DNA from: Nitrospirota bacterium | Lineage (GTDB): Bacteria; Nitrospirota; Thermodesulfovibrionia; UBA6902 | Reading direction: 5' to 3' | NCBI GenBank assembly: GCA_024277515.1 | Contig: JAJRVB010000243.1 | Coordinates: 1 to 8,346 of the forward strand | DNA length: 8,346 nt | In this document: positions 1-6,714 of the stretch, piece after piece | Position numbering within the stretch: position 1 is the stretch's first letter | Layout of the letters: each line of letters begins with the position of its first letter | Translations under genes and position numbers: made by a program | The notes under the pieces: model-generated | Database searches by the model: none | What the model was told of the DNA's origin: nothing | What the model saw: the letters and a program-made list of their open reading frames with translations, nothing else

Positions 1-1
1 A

Positions 2-55
2 ATGCTTTTTATAGGTTGGACCGCAGCTAAACGTTTTTTTATGATTGATCAATGA
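2..55 (+). CDS. Possible 3' end of an upstream gene (partial)
   Basis: This frame is open from the window edge and stops at a TGA that overlaps the ATG of the glycosyltransferase as ATGA, a layout typical of translationally coupled genes. The glycosyltransferase has no visible ribosome binding site, which fits coupling to an upstream reading frame. The other two forward frames stop within the first 30 bases. Only 17 residues are visible, ending in F-F-M-I-D-Q, so no product can be named. An alternative is that the upstream gene ends at the TAA at 28-30 in another frame and this stretch is non-coding. Confidence 0.35.
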   Translation: MLFIGWTAAKRFFMIDQ

Positions 56-1155
56 AAATAATCGTAACAGGCACACGTGGATTCCCCGGTGTTCAGGGTG
101 GAATAGAGAGTCACTGTGAACAACTGTATCCAGCACTCGTAAAACAGGGATGTGATGTCTCTGTTTTTACAAGGAAGCCATATGTTAATGCCGGACTCAA
201 GACATTTAAGAATGTAAGATTAATACCGGTAAGCTGCCCCAAAAATAAATTTCTTGAGGCAATCGTCCATACATGTAAGTGCATATTAAAAGCCGGGAGG
301 CTGAATCCCGACATATTGCATATACACGCGGTCGGTCCGTCACTGTTTACGCCATTGGCCCGTATCCTTGGGATGAATGTTGTCGTTACAAGCCACGGCC
401 CGGATTATATGAGAAAGAAGTGGTCTCTGCCCGCCAAAATATTCCTTAAGTTTTGTGAGAGGATGGGAATGGTTTTCGCCAATGAAGTAATAACTATAGC
501 AGGGAATATTTCGGATGATATTAAGAGAAAATACGGGAGAGAATCCAGGGTAATCCCCAATGGCGTTAATATCCAGCAACTGGCTGATACTGAAGAGTAT
601 TTAAATATGTATGGTTTGCATAAGCAGAAGTACATACTTGCAGTCGGAAGGTTTGTACCTGAAAAAGGGTTTGGTGATTTAATAGATGCATTTAGTCAAG
701 GAAACTTTGAGCGATGGAAATTAGTGATAGTCGGTGACGCTGACCACGAAGATAACTTCAGCCGGGATTTAAAATCGAAAGCAGGCAAGAATAATAATAT
801 CGTCTTAACAGGATTTATAAAAGGCCGATCTCTGTACGAGATATACAGCCACGCCGGGCTTTTTGTGCTGCCTTCGTATTATGAAGGACTGCCGATTGTA
901 CTGCTTGAGGCAATGAGTTACGGGCTGTCATGCATTGCAAGCGACATCCCGGCAAACAGGAATGTAACGCTGGGTGAAGAGCGCTTTTTCAGGGTTGGAG
1001 ACATAGACCATATCTCGCAAAAAATGGAGATGTTTATCAGAAGGCCATGGAGTGATTCGGATAGAAAACTGCAGGAGAATATGATTGCTGAAGAGTATAA
1101 CTGGGAAACTATTGCAAAGCAAACTGTGAAGGTATATAGAGCTGTATTATCGTAG
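52..1155 (+). CDS. Family 4 glycosyltransferase (GT-B fold), probably exopolysaccharide or surface glycan synthesis
   Basis: This is predicted to be a cytoplasmic, retaining glycosyltransferase that moves a sugar from a nucleotide donor to a lipid-linked or growing glycan. The 367 residues are normal for the GT4 family. The N-terminal Rossmann half opens with MKIIVTGTRGFPGVQGGIES, a glycine-rich acceptor-side loop seen in capsule and exopolysaccharide enzymes, followed by HIHAVGP (about 91-96) and TSHGPDY (113-119). The donor-binding half has the linker PNGVN (169-173), VGRFVPEKG (198-206) with the phosphate-contacting Arg/Lys pair, and the EX7E motif E278-E286 within YYEGLPIVLLEAM. There is no transmembrane segment. 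The start overlaps an upstream stop codon as ATGA and lacks a Shine-Dalgarno sequence, which suggests translational coupling in a + strand operon beginning outside the window. It converges on the exosortase genes, and such enzymes are common in exosortase-linked polysaccharide loci. The donor and acceptor sugars cannot be told from sequence. Confidence 0.92.
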   Translation: MKIIVTGTRGFPGVQGGIESHCEQLYPALVKQGCDVSVFTRKPYVNAGLKTFKNVRLIPVSCPKNKFLEAIVHTCKCILKAGRLNPDILHIHAVGPSLFTPLARILGMNVVVTSHGPDYMRKKWSLPAKIFLKFCERMGMVFANEVITIAGNISDDIKRKYGRESRVIPNGVNIQQLADTEEYLNMYGLHKQKYILAVGRFVPEKGFGDLIDAFSQGNFERWKLVIVGDADHEDNFSRDLKSKAGKNNNIVLTGFIKGRSLYEIYSHAGLFVLPSYYEGLPIVLLEAMSYGLSCIASDIPANRNVTLGEERFFRVGDIDHISQKMEMFIRRPWSDSDRKLQENMIAEEYNWETIAKQTVKVYRAVLS

Positions 1156-1169
1156 CCTATAACTCCTGT

Positions 1170-1814
1170 TTATTCTCCAAAAACAAACTGTGATTGTTCC
1201 GGTGGGAGAACTTTGACCAGTTCGTTAATAAATTCTTTTGCTATTAACGTGGCCTCCCTGAGTTGTTCTTTTCTGACAGGTATATCAAAGCGGACCATCA
1301 GGCCGACTCTCTGTCTGTTAAAAAGAGAGAAATAAAGCTGTTTTATCTTTTGCTCAATCCAGTTATCTGCTATTTTTTTGTCGATAATAATCCAGTAAAA
1401 ACTGACATTCTTTTCATTTTCCTTAGTAGTAAACAGTGTTTGTGCGCTTATTGCCCTTCCCTGAATGTTAAATTCAGTTGTGCCAAGCTCTTCTATTTCG
1501 TAGCCTGCGGCAGTGAAGCAGACATTTGGATGATGAAAGTTGCCTGCATCCAGCATTATGAAAACAAGTCTCTGACCATCAGGGTTTACGTAGTCATAAA
1601 TCATCGCTTCGCTGATAAATTTATTCCAGTTTTTGTCAAAGTCCAGATTTAAACTCTCTTTGATATCTCTGCCGGACCAGTCGGCAATTGTGAGTGGTAT
1701 TGATAATTGGGAAATAAAACCTGTGCCCTCATATTGCGCCCGTGGGATCGCATATGCGGCAATGAGAGTTAATGAAAGTATTATGATGACAATTATTACT
1801 TTAGTCTTGTCCAT
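1170..1814 (-). CDS. epsI: EpsI family exosortase-associated protein (DUF3485)
   Basis: EpsI proteins accompany exosortases in PEP-CTERM and exopolysaccharide loci; their biochemical role is not well established. This 214-residue protein has an N-terminal hydrophobic segment (about 5-23) that is a signal anchor or uncleaved signal peptide, placing the rest outside the inner membrane. The family pattern is visible: an early W-S-G (46-48), YDYVNPDGQRL (73-83), the conserved HHPNVC segment (94-99) followed by AAGYE (102-106), a strand containing FYW (139-141), and a helical C-terminus. Length is typical for a stand-alone EpsI, as opposed to the EpsI domain fused to some exosortases. It lies 25 bases downstream of the exosortase stop and should be co-transcribed and perhaps functionally coupled with it. 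The upstream Shine-Dalgarno signal is weak (AAGAA on the minus strand). Its stop lies only 14 bases from the stop of the convergent glycosyltransferase. Confidence 0.9.
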   Translation of the reverse strand: MDKTKVIIVIIILSLTLIAAYAIPRAQYEGTGFISQLSIPLTIADWSGRDIKESLNLDFDKNWNKFISEAMIYDYVNPDGQRLVFIMLDAGNFHHPNVCFTAAGYEIEELGTTEFNIQGRAISAQTLFTTKENEKNVSFYWIIIDKKIADNWIEQKIKQLYFSLFNRQRVGLMVRFDIPVRKEQLREATLIAKEFINELVKVLPPEQSQFVFGE

Positions 1815-1839
1815 AAAGATTCTTTTTATTGAGAAAAGT

Positions 1840-2664
1840 TCATTTATTTGGAACGCTTACTTTATTTAAGAGTGACTCGATGCTGATGAGTCCCATTATA
1901 GTAATAATAAACATGACTATCCCACTGAAATTGTGAAAAAATCCCTGACCTGCCTCTTCACCAAAATAAAAAGTTATCAGGCAGAGTGTAATTACCCGGA
2001 CGAGATTGCCGAGTAAAGCGAGAGGTACGATGGAAGCGGTCAACAGGAACTTTTTAGGCAGGCTGCTTTTGCTGATATAAATGTAAATAATCCCGAGAGA
2101 GAGCAGAGTTATGAGAGAGCGGAATCCACTGCATGGCTGTCCCATAAAGATATCTGTATAACCGATCGTCAGCAGGAGCCCGTCCCGTGAAATTGGAAAA
2201 TTCAGAAAACTGAGCACCTGTTCCGCGAGACTCGAAATACCATAACGCATGGGTAACGTTATGCTGTCTATAATTCCCATAGGCGGAGGGACGAGAAGCA
2301 AAAGGTAAAGAATCGGGAAAGAGAGAAGCTTTACCATCTTTGTTCCATAGAGGAAGTGGACTAAACCGAAAAGAACTGGTATAAGGGAGAATGCTGTTAA
2401 TGATGCGTAGTCAAAGCGGGAGCCGAATATGAACAGGAGGATTCCGGATGAAAGCGCTGCAAGACCCAGAAAGTTTTTGCCCGGTTTAATGTCTTGCAGA
2501 TGTTCCCGTATCTGATCCCGCTTGCGCCAGATCAGCCACAAAGACACAGGCAGGATAAAATACGAGTGGGTGTAATCAAGCAGGTCCCATCGAACACGGT
2601 ACAGCTTGATAAAGCTCGGTGCGTAAATGATCGCTACAAGAGCCCAGATTATATAATGAACCAT
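1840..2664 (-). CDS. Exosortase (EpsH/XrtA family), multi-pass membrane transpeptidase
   Basis: Exosortases are integral membrane cysteine transpeptidases thought to cut PEP-CTERM-type sorting signals on secreted proteins and pass them to a surface acceptor; they resemble archaeosortases in their active site. This 274-residue protein has about seven or eight hydrophobic segments (near 3-20, 33-46, 65-81, 90-106, 113-127, 184-198, 207-231 and 246-264). The catalytic triad is intact: Cys178 in GQPCSGFRSL, Arg223 in GNLVRVITL, and His244 in FFHNFSGIVMF. The early YTHSYFILP (31-39) and LVPPPMG (124-130) match family landmarks. The C-terminus ends soon after the last membrane segment, so the EpsI function is supplied by the separate downstream gene. 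I saw no candidate PEP-CTERM substrate in the window, so substrates must be encoded elsewhere. The exact subtype (XrtA, B, C or D) needs a profile search. Confidence 0.93.
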   Translation of the reverse strand: MVHYIIWALVAIIYAPSFIKLYRVRWDLLDYTHSYFILPVSLWLIWRKRDQIREHLQDIKPGKNFLGLAALSSGILLFIFGSRFDYASLTAFSLIPVLFGLVHFLYGTKMVKLLSFPILYLLLLVPPPMGIIDSITLPMRYGISSLAEQVLSFLNFPISRDGLLLTIGYTDIFMGQPCSGFRSLITLLSLGIIYIYISKSSLPKKFLLTASIVPLALLGNLVRVITLCLITFYFGEEAGQGFFHNFSGIVMFIITIMGLISIESLLNKVSVPNK

Positions 2665-2681
2665 CTGTATATAATACCTTT

Positions 2682-2694
2682 TCCAGCGGCTGGA
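2682..2694. repeat. 13-base palindrome between the 90-residue gene and the exosortase
   Basis: TCCAGC-G-GCTGGA is a perfect dyad with six-base arms around one central base, in the 72-base gap upstream of the exosortase start. It is too tight to be a normal terminator hairpin and has no T-run. It could be an operator, but a chance palindrome of this size is possible. Confidence 0.3.
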
Positions 2695-2736
2695 GACAAG
2701 CTGTATGATGTTACCGCGGAGCTGCCGGGTTTATTG

Positions 2737-3009
2737 CTATTTGACCGTCTTTTTTAGTTCGAGGTAGATGTCCCGGCTGTTTTCCTTTACCGAATACTCC
2801 TCTTTGAAGACCTCAAGGGGTATCCTTTCCTTCATCGCCAGTACGCGCTGCATGTTTTCCATAACGGCAAGCAGTTCCACAAATCCATCGTCAGCCGTAT
2901 ATGGGTACCAGAATGTTTCGAGTACGCATTCCCTTGCGGTTGCTCCTGACCCGAAACTGCCTTTGCTCTGCTTTACATAAATTCCTTCCTCTAACACAGT
3001 TTCACTCAT
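2737..3009 (-). CDS. Small conserved-looking protein of unknown function, first gene of the exosortase run
   Basis: I do not recognise this 90-residue protein. It has no signal peptide or membrane segment, so it is probably cytoplasmic. Visible features are a small, glycine- and serine-rich stretch KGSFGSGATARE (16-27), one cysteine at 28, an aromatic run TFWYPYTADDGF (32-43), then what looks like a helix from about 44 to 60 (VELLAVMENMQRVLAMKER) and a charged lysine-rich C-terminus. Coding status is supported by a good minus-strand Shine-Dalgarno sequence (AAGGGGA, about six bases before the ATG), by soluble-protein composition, and by position: it is co-directional with the exosortase, 72 bases upstream, and heads the run. 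Function cannot be assigned. Co-transcription with the exosortase is an inference from spacing. Confidence 0.7.
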   Translation of the reverse strand: MSETVLEEGIYVKQSKGSFGSGATARECVLETFWYPYTADDGFVELLAVMENMQRVLAMKERIPLEVFKEEYSVKENSRDIYLELKKTVK

Positions 3010-3321
3010 ACATATCCCCTTCCATAGAGATTTTTGAATTTTATATATTAACTCTTAAATTTAATAAGTTAACTAAATTATCGGACTAATTGTCCAAAAT
3101 CTTTATCTTATACATTAAAATAATGAGAATTTTCGTGCATATCAACACACGGAGGGCAATTGTGAGTTTTTAACGCTTTGTGTTATCCTTTTAGGGTAAA
3201 AATTCTGAAGTTATCCAGCTACATGATCAGGTGTCGCGTTATAACCTTTCGGGATTTCTGTCTCCGGGGTTCCTCATGGAAAAAGTGATGCCTGATGGAT
3301 TATAAATTAAGTGGAGGCCTA
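3010..3321. other. Divergent intergenic region, AT-rich, no gene seen
   Basis: This 312-base gap separates the divergent 90-residue gene and citrate synthase and must hold promoters for both. The half near the minus-strand gene (about 3030-3130) is very AT-rich. A short interrupted dyad GGAC-TAATT-GTCC lies at 3083-3095, followed by an AT-rich stretch with TAAAAT (3116-3121) as a -10-like box, but no convincing -35 at proper spacing. A GGAGGG at 3151-3156 followed by GTG opens only three codons before a stop. I see no tRNA, riboswitch core, terminator or repeat array here. Confidence 0.6.
3313..3317 (+). promoter_or_regulatory. Ribosome binding site choosing the citrate synthase start
   Basis: GGAGG lies four bases before the ATG at 3322. 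An in-frame ATG at 3295 would add nine residues but has no purine-rich signal before it, so 3322 is the more likely start even though the spacing is slightly short. Confidence 0.65.
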
Positions 3322-4653
3322 ATGGAACATTTACTCGAAAAAATTACAAGACTCGAAATAGAGCATGACGGACTTGACCCGGCTCTTGTTAAACGGAAAA
3401 ACGTCAAACTTGGTCTGAGGAACGTGAACGGCAGCGGTGTGGTAGCCGGGATAACGAGCAAGGGACAGGTAAAGGGCTACGAGAGAAATGCCAGGGGAAA
3501 TAATGTCCCGGTTCCCGGAAAGCTTTATTATTGCGGGTATGATGTAGAAGATATCGTCAGAAATGTCGAGTCAGGCAAGAGGTTTGGTTTTGAAGAAACA
3601 GCATATCTGCTCCTTACCGGAGAGCTTCCGGATGCTGATGACCTGAAGGCGTTTACCCGGGAGCTTGACGCGCGCAGGTCTCTGCCTGAACAGGCGATGA
3701 ATATTATCAGAATCACCTCGGAAAATGATGATCAGATGGGCGCCCTTCATGCGGCTGTATCTGTTCTGCACAAATTTGACAATAATCCAAAGTCTGTTGA
3801 TATCAGGGACGTAACGCGTCAGTGTATAGACCTGATAGCGAAGTTCCCCACGATTATCGCCCATAATTACAAGGTAATGAGGCCGGGCGGACATGCCGGA
3901 TCTCCGATGGTCAGGCCGAAGTCGGGGGTGAGTACGGCAGAGAATTTCCTGTATATGCTCGATTGTGATGTGCCTGAAGACTCTGCCGCGCATTTATTCG
4001 ACATCGCCCTGATTCTTCACGCAGAGCATGGAGGGGGTAATAACTCAACATTTACGGTGAGGACTGTGTCTTCAAGTCTGACTGACACATACATGGCGAT
4101 CTGCGCGGGTGTTGCTTCTCTTGCAGGCCACCTGCATGGAGGCGCGAATGAGGCGGTCATGAATATGATGGAGGATCTCAAGACGAATGTGAGAGACTGG
4201 AATGATGACGATGAGCTGAATCGTTATCTTGAAGGTATACTGGACAGGAAGTTTAATGACCGTTCGGGGAAGATTTACGGAATGGGTCACGCTGTGTATA
4301 CCGTATCTGATCCACGAGAGATTATCCTGAAGGAAAAGGTGTCAAAGCTTGCTGAAAAATGCGGCCGGCTGGATGAGTTCCATCTGTACGAGAGGGTGGC
4401 GCGGCTGGCAGTCAGGTTGATCAAGACAAAAAAAGGCAAGAACGCCTGTCCGAACGTTGATTTCTATTCCGGATTTGCATATAACATGCTCGGGATCCCC
4501 ACAGAGCTGTTTACCCCGATATTTGCCATGTCGAGAGTGGCAGGGTGGTCTGCTCACCGGATAGAGGAGATCGTGCAGGGAAGGCTTATCCGTCCTTCAT
4601 ACGTCTCTTCCCTGGACGATACGTATGATTATGTGCCCCTTGAAAAAAGGTAA
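3322..4653 (+). CDS. Citrate synthase (citrate/2-methylcitrate synthase family)
   Basis: This enzyme condenses acetyl-CoA with oxaloacetate to form citrate, the entry step of the oxidative TCA branch; related enzymes use propionyl-CoA to make methylcitrate. From the ATG at 3322 it has 443 residues, close to the family norm. The active-site segments are complete: LHAEHGGGNNSTF with His236, HLHGGANE with His272 (substrate-binding), MGHAVYTVSDPRE with catalytic His323, and NVDFYSG with catalytic Asp380. IFAMSRVAGWSAHR near 401-413 supplies substrate-binding arginines (405 and 413). The GHAVY form, with Ala where the E. coli enzyme has Arg after the catalytic His, and the roughly 60-residue N-terminal extension before GYERNARGN, point to the variant found in Bacteroidetes, Clostridia and Nitrospirota-like bacteria. 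Citrate and methylcitrate activity cannot be separated from sequence. The gene appears monocistronic: it is flanked by a divergent promoter region and a convergent junction. Confidence 0.95.
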   Translation: MEHLLEKITRLEIEHDGLDPALVKRKNVKLGLRNVNGSGVVAGITSKGQVKGYERNARGNNVPVPGKLYYCGYDVEDIVRNVESGKRFGFEETAYLLLTGELPDADDLKAFTRELDARRSLPEQAMNIIRITSENDDQMGALHAAVSVLHKFDNNPKSVDIRDVTRQCIDLIAKFPTIIAHNYKVMRPGGHAGSPMVRPKSGVSTAENFLYMLDCDVPEDSAAHLFDIALILHAEHGGGNNSTFTVRTVSSSLTDTYMAICAGVASLAGHLHGGANEAVMNMMEDLKTNVRDWNDDDELNRYLEGILDRKFNDRSGKIYGMGHAVYTVSDPREIILKEKVSKLAEKCGRLDEFHLYERVARLAVRLIKTKKGKNACPNVDFYSGFAYNMLGIPTELFTPIFAMSRVAGWSAHRIEEIVQGRLIRPSYVSSLDDTYDYVPLEKR

Positions 4654-4698
4654 CCATTAAAAAACATATGGCCACGGATAGTCAGGATATTATTTTTG

Positions 4699-4712
4699 AA
4701 CCGTTGACGGTT
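4699..4712. repeat. Short dyad downstream of citrate synthase
   Basis: AACCGT-TG-ACGGTT is a perfect six-base dyad with a two-base centre, located 46 bases after the citrate synthase stop. It is flanked by TTG and TGTCAA, which can extend the pairing imperfectly. It lacks a T-run and is weak as a terminator. Confidence 0.3.
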
Positions 4713-4755
4713 GTCAATTAAAAGTCGTGAACCGGGAACAGTCAAGGGACATTTT

Positions 4756-4830
4756 TTGACAGGATTGACAAGATTAACGGGATTTTATTGTTTTGGTTTT
4801 CCATCCTGAGTATCCTGTAAATCCTGTCAA
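4756..4830. repeat. Symmetric inverted repeat (ACAGGAT-type hairpin) at the convergent junction
   Basis: The outer arms TTGACAGGATT (4756-4766) and AATCCTGTCAA (4820-4830) are perfect reverse complements. Inside them are three heptamers per arm at an exact nine-base spacing: ACAGGAT 4759, ACAAGAT 4768 and ACGGGAT 4777 on the left, and ATCCTGA 4803, ATCCTGT 4812 and ATCCTGT 4821 on the right. The array is symmetric about base 4793, with a 19-base T-rich loop. RNA from either strand would fold into a long imperfect hairpin, so it may act as a bidirectional terminator or transcript stabiliser between citrate synthase and the histidine kinase. Dispersed elements of this TGACAGGAT type are common between genes in several phyla; that part is from general knowledge, not from this window. 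Confidence 0.8.
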
Positions 4831-4838
4831 GAGAAGAA

Positions 4839-6554
4839 TCAGTGGCTGATGGCGGGCAGTGTGATTGTGAAGGCGGTTCCCGCGCCGATTTTACTTTCCA
4901 CTTTAATCGTGCCCTTATGTTCAGCAACGAGTGTCTGAGTTATTGCGAGACCCAGTCCGGTCCCTTCTCCGGGTGGTTTTGTTGTATAGAAGGGTTCAAA
5001 GATATTTTTCAGGTCCTCCTCCGGTATGCCTTTCCCTGTATCAGTGATTTTGATCGAGATGTTTTTATTGTCTTTGTCCGGCTCAACGCTCAGGGTCAGT
5101 GTGCCCCCGTCCTTCATTGCATGTATGGCGTTCGTTATGATGCTAATTAATATCTGTTCGAGTTTGCTCCGGTTTCCATGCACATAACAGCTCCTGTCAG
5201 TAATATTTCTTACCAGTTTTATGTTTGCTACTTTCAGCTGGTTGGCCACGAGTCTTATCGAGTCATGCACGACACCGGCTATATCCTGTTTTTCCATCCG
5301 GGTTGATTTACGCGCCCTGGCAAAGTCAAGAAGGTTGTTTACAATCTCATGCGCGCGTTCACTCTGTGAAACAATGTCCTCAACATAACTGTTCAGTCTC
5401 GTGTCGGAGAGTTTTTTGATTTCCGCCTGCAGAATTTCCGCCCGCAGCGAGATGTTGTTCAGGGGGTTGTTTATTTCATGTGCCACTCCGGCCACGAGAA
5501 AGCCCATGGACGCCCGCTTTTCGGATTCCACGAGCTGTGCCTGTTTTTCATTCAGGAGGGTGAGGCTTTCCTTTAACGACTTCTGTGTCTTCTCTAAATT
5601 GTCGAGCATTGAATTAAAAGAGACGGCAAGAGAATATGTTTCATCCTGCTCTTTGATCGGTGCCCTGAGGTGTATCTCTCCTTCCGATATCTTTCTGGTA
5701 ATCTCGGCAAGCCTCGTAACCGGCGCGAATATAAAACTTGAGGTTTTATATACAAAGAACGGTCCTATGGTACAGAGGAGGACAAGGGCGGAAAGCAGGA
5801 GTTTCTGCGTCCTCAGGATAAAGGAGTTGATCTTCTGTCTTTCCATTTCCGCTGCGTGCGCGGTGATCTTCTGAAGTTTCTCCCCTGTGGTCTGTATGCG
5901 CGCTATAAGGGCATCGCTCTGCTGGTATATGGCAAGAAGATTATTAACAGTATCAATATAGGGAACACATTCATAACAGAAGGGCGTCACGTTACTGATC
6001 TGTGAAAGTACCGTGCTCAGTTCACGGTATGATTTTTCATTGCGGAAAAGCATGTGGTTTTTTTCGAGAAGTCTCAGACGGAGCACAAAGCTTGTGGAAA
6101 GCTCTTTTGCCAGCTTTTTTGTGGCCACAAAATTTTCGAGCGCCTGCCCCTCGGTGCTGACTTTCCTTGTAATATCCGCTTCTTTCCGGAAATGGACATT
6201 CAACTCCTCTATGAGGTCTGCATATGCCGCTGCGGGTTTCTTCAGCAGGGATGCCCCTGCCATGCCTGTCTCGTCGTCGGTCTCCTGCGGTATTTTGGCA
6301 AGGAGAGCGGAAAATGCCGATATGGCGTTACGGAGACTGACAAGCTGACTGTTGTTTTTATAGAGGAAATAATTTTTTGCGTTTCGCCTGATCTCAAACA
6401 CATTTTCTTTCAGGTCATCGGCAATCTGGACATAACCCTGTCTGTGTTTGACATCATTTATGTATCCGTACGTAAAAAAACCGCCGGCAACCGCGATAAT
6501 CGAGGGGATGGAAATCCCGATTATCATTTTATGCCAGATCTTCAGTTTTATCAT
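4839..6554 (-). CDS. Membrane sensor histidine kinase (4-helix sensor, HAMP, HisKA, HATPase_c)
   Basis: This 571-residue sensor kinase should autophosphorylate on His359 and pass the phosphate to a response regulator, most likely the divergent receiver protein at 6715. TM1 is at about 9-30; the extracytoplasmic part (about 31-248) is almost wholly helical and resembles a four-helix-bundle or CHASE3-like ligand sensor; TM2 is at about 252-270; HAMP spans about 272-325, with the coiled helix continuing to about 345. The HisKA H-box VAGVAHEINNPLNNIS is of the NtrB-like type. HATPase_c is intact: N-box with Asn475, G1 DTGKGIP (505-511), F-box FEPFYTTKPPG (519-529) and G2 GEGTGLGLA (529-537). A CxxC pair, Cys193 and Cys196 (PFCYEC), sits in the periplasmic part and could form a disulfide. 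The signal is unknown. The ATG has no clear Shine-Dalgarno sequence. Confidence 0.95.
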   Translation of the reverse strand: MIKLKIWHKMIIGISIPSIIAVAGGFFTYGYINDVKHRQGYVQIADDLKENVFEIRRNAKNYFLYKNNSQLVSLRNAISAFSALLAKIPQETDDETGMAGASLLKKPAAAYADLIEELNVHFRKEADITRKVSTEGQALENFVATKKLAKELSTSFVLRLRLLEKNHMLFRNEKSYRELSTVLSQISNVTPFCYECVPYIDTVNNLLAIYQQSDALIARIQTTGEKLQKITAHAAEMERQKINSFILRTQKLLLSALVLLCTIGPFFVYKTSSFIFAPVTRLAEITRKISEGEIHLRAPIKEQDETYSLAVSFNSMLDNLEKTQKSLKESLTLLNEKQAQLVESEKRASMGFLVAGVAHEINNPLNNISLRAEILQAEIKKLSDTRLNSYVEDIVSQSERAHEIVNNLLDFARARKSTRMEKQDIAGVVHDSIRLVANQLKVANIKLVRNITDRSCYVHGNRSKLEQILISIITNAIHAMKDGGTLTLSVEPDKDNKNISIKITDTGKGIPEEDLKNIFEPFYTTKPPGEGTGLGLAITQTLVAEHKGTIKVESKIGAGTAFTITLPAISH

Positions 6555-6629
6555 AATACAGTCTATTTAGGATACAATATTTCAGGACCTTTGAGAATGA
6601 AAACAGAAAAGTATAAATATTTATAATAC

Positions 6630-6658
6630 TGTACATGTTACCGGCAACCTGATATAAT
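6630..6658 (+). promoter_or_regulatory. Candidate sigma-70-type promoter for the receiver-Lon gene
   Basis: TGTACA (6630-6635, four of six matches to TTGACA) is followed after exactly 17 bases by a perfect TATAAT (6653-6658). Transcription would start near 6665, giving a leader of about 50 bases without a Shine-Dalgarno sequence at its end. Confidence 0.4.
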
Positions 6659-6700
6659 AAGCGGAAATTTGCGGGACTCAAACGTATGCTGACATGTTTG

Positions 6701-6706
6701 TATAAT
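6701..6706 (+). promoter_or_regulatory. TATAAT box eight bases before the receiver-Lon start codon
   Basis: A perfect -10 hexamer ends eight bases before the ATG at 6715. If used, transcription would begin at or next to the start codon and the message would be leaderless, which would explain the absent ribosome binding site. The matching -35 region (TCAAAC) is poor, so the upstream box at 6653 is an equally good candidate. Confidence 0.35.
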
Positions 6707-6714
6707 ATTTAACG

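Larger units (their letters stand above)
6555..6714. promoter_or_regulatory. Divergent control region between histidine kinase and receiver-Lon gene
   Basis: These 160 AT-rich bases must carry both divergent promoters. An imperfect palindrome at 6610-6630 (AGTAT and ATACT at its ends, AAATATTT in the middle) lies nearer the kinase. The seven-base word ACATGTT occurs twice, at 6633 and 6692, each preceded by CTG or CTGT, and could be a tandem binding site. Two perfect TATAAT boxes on the + strand are described separately. On the minus strand a TATACT (6615 to 6610) is a possible -10 for the kinase, without a recognisable -35. Confidence 0.5.

Noticed and set aside
3151..3173. GGAGGG followed by GTG as the start of a leader peptide before citrate synthase
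   Set aside because: The frame closes after three codons (GTG AGT TTT TAA), too short to support.
3295..3321. Longer citrate synthase start at 3295
   Set aside because: No Shine-Dalgarno sequence precedes it, whereas GGAGG precedes the ATG at 3322; the nine added residues are not part of the recognisable family sequence.
4756..4830. CRISPR array
   Set aside because: The repeated units are seven bases at nine-base spacing and mirrored across a loop, so there are no spacers of CRISPR size.
6054..6626. Long + strand open frames opposite the histidine kinase
   Set aside because: They lie antisense to a well-supported kinase and show low-complexity, Cys/Phe-rich composition typical of shadow frames.
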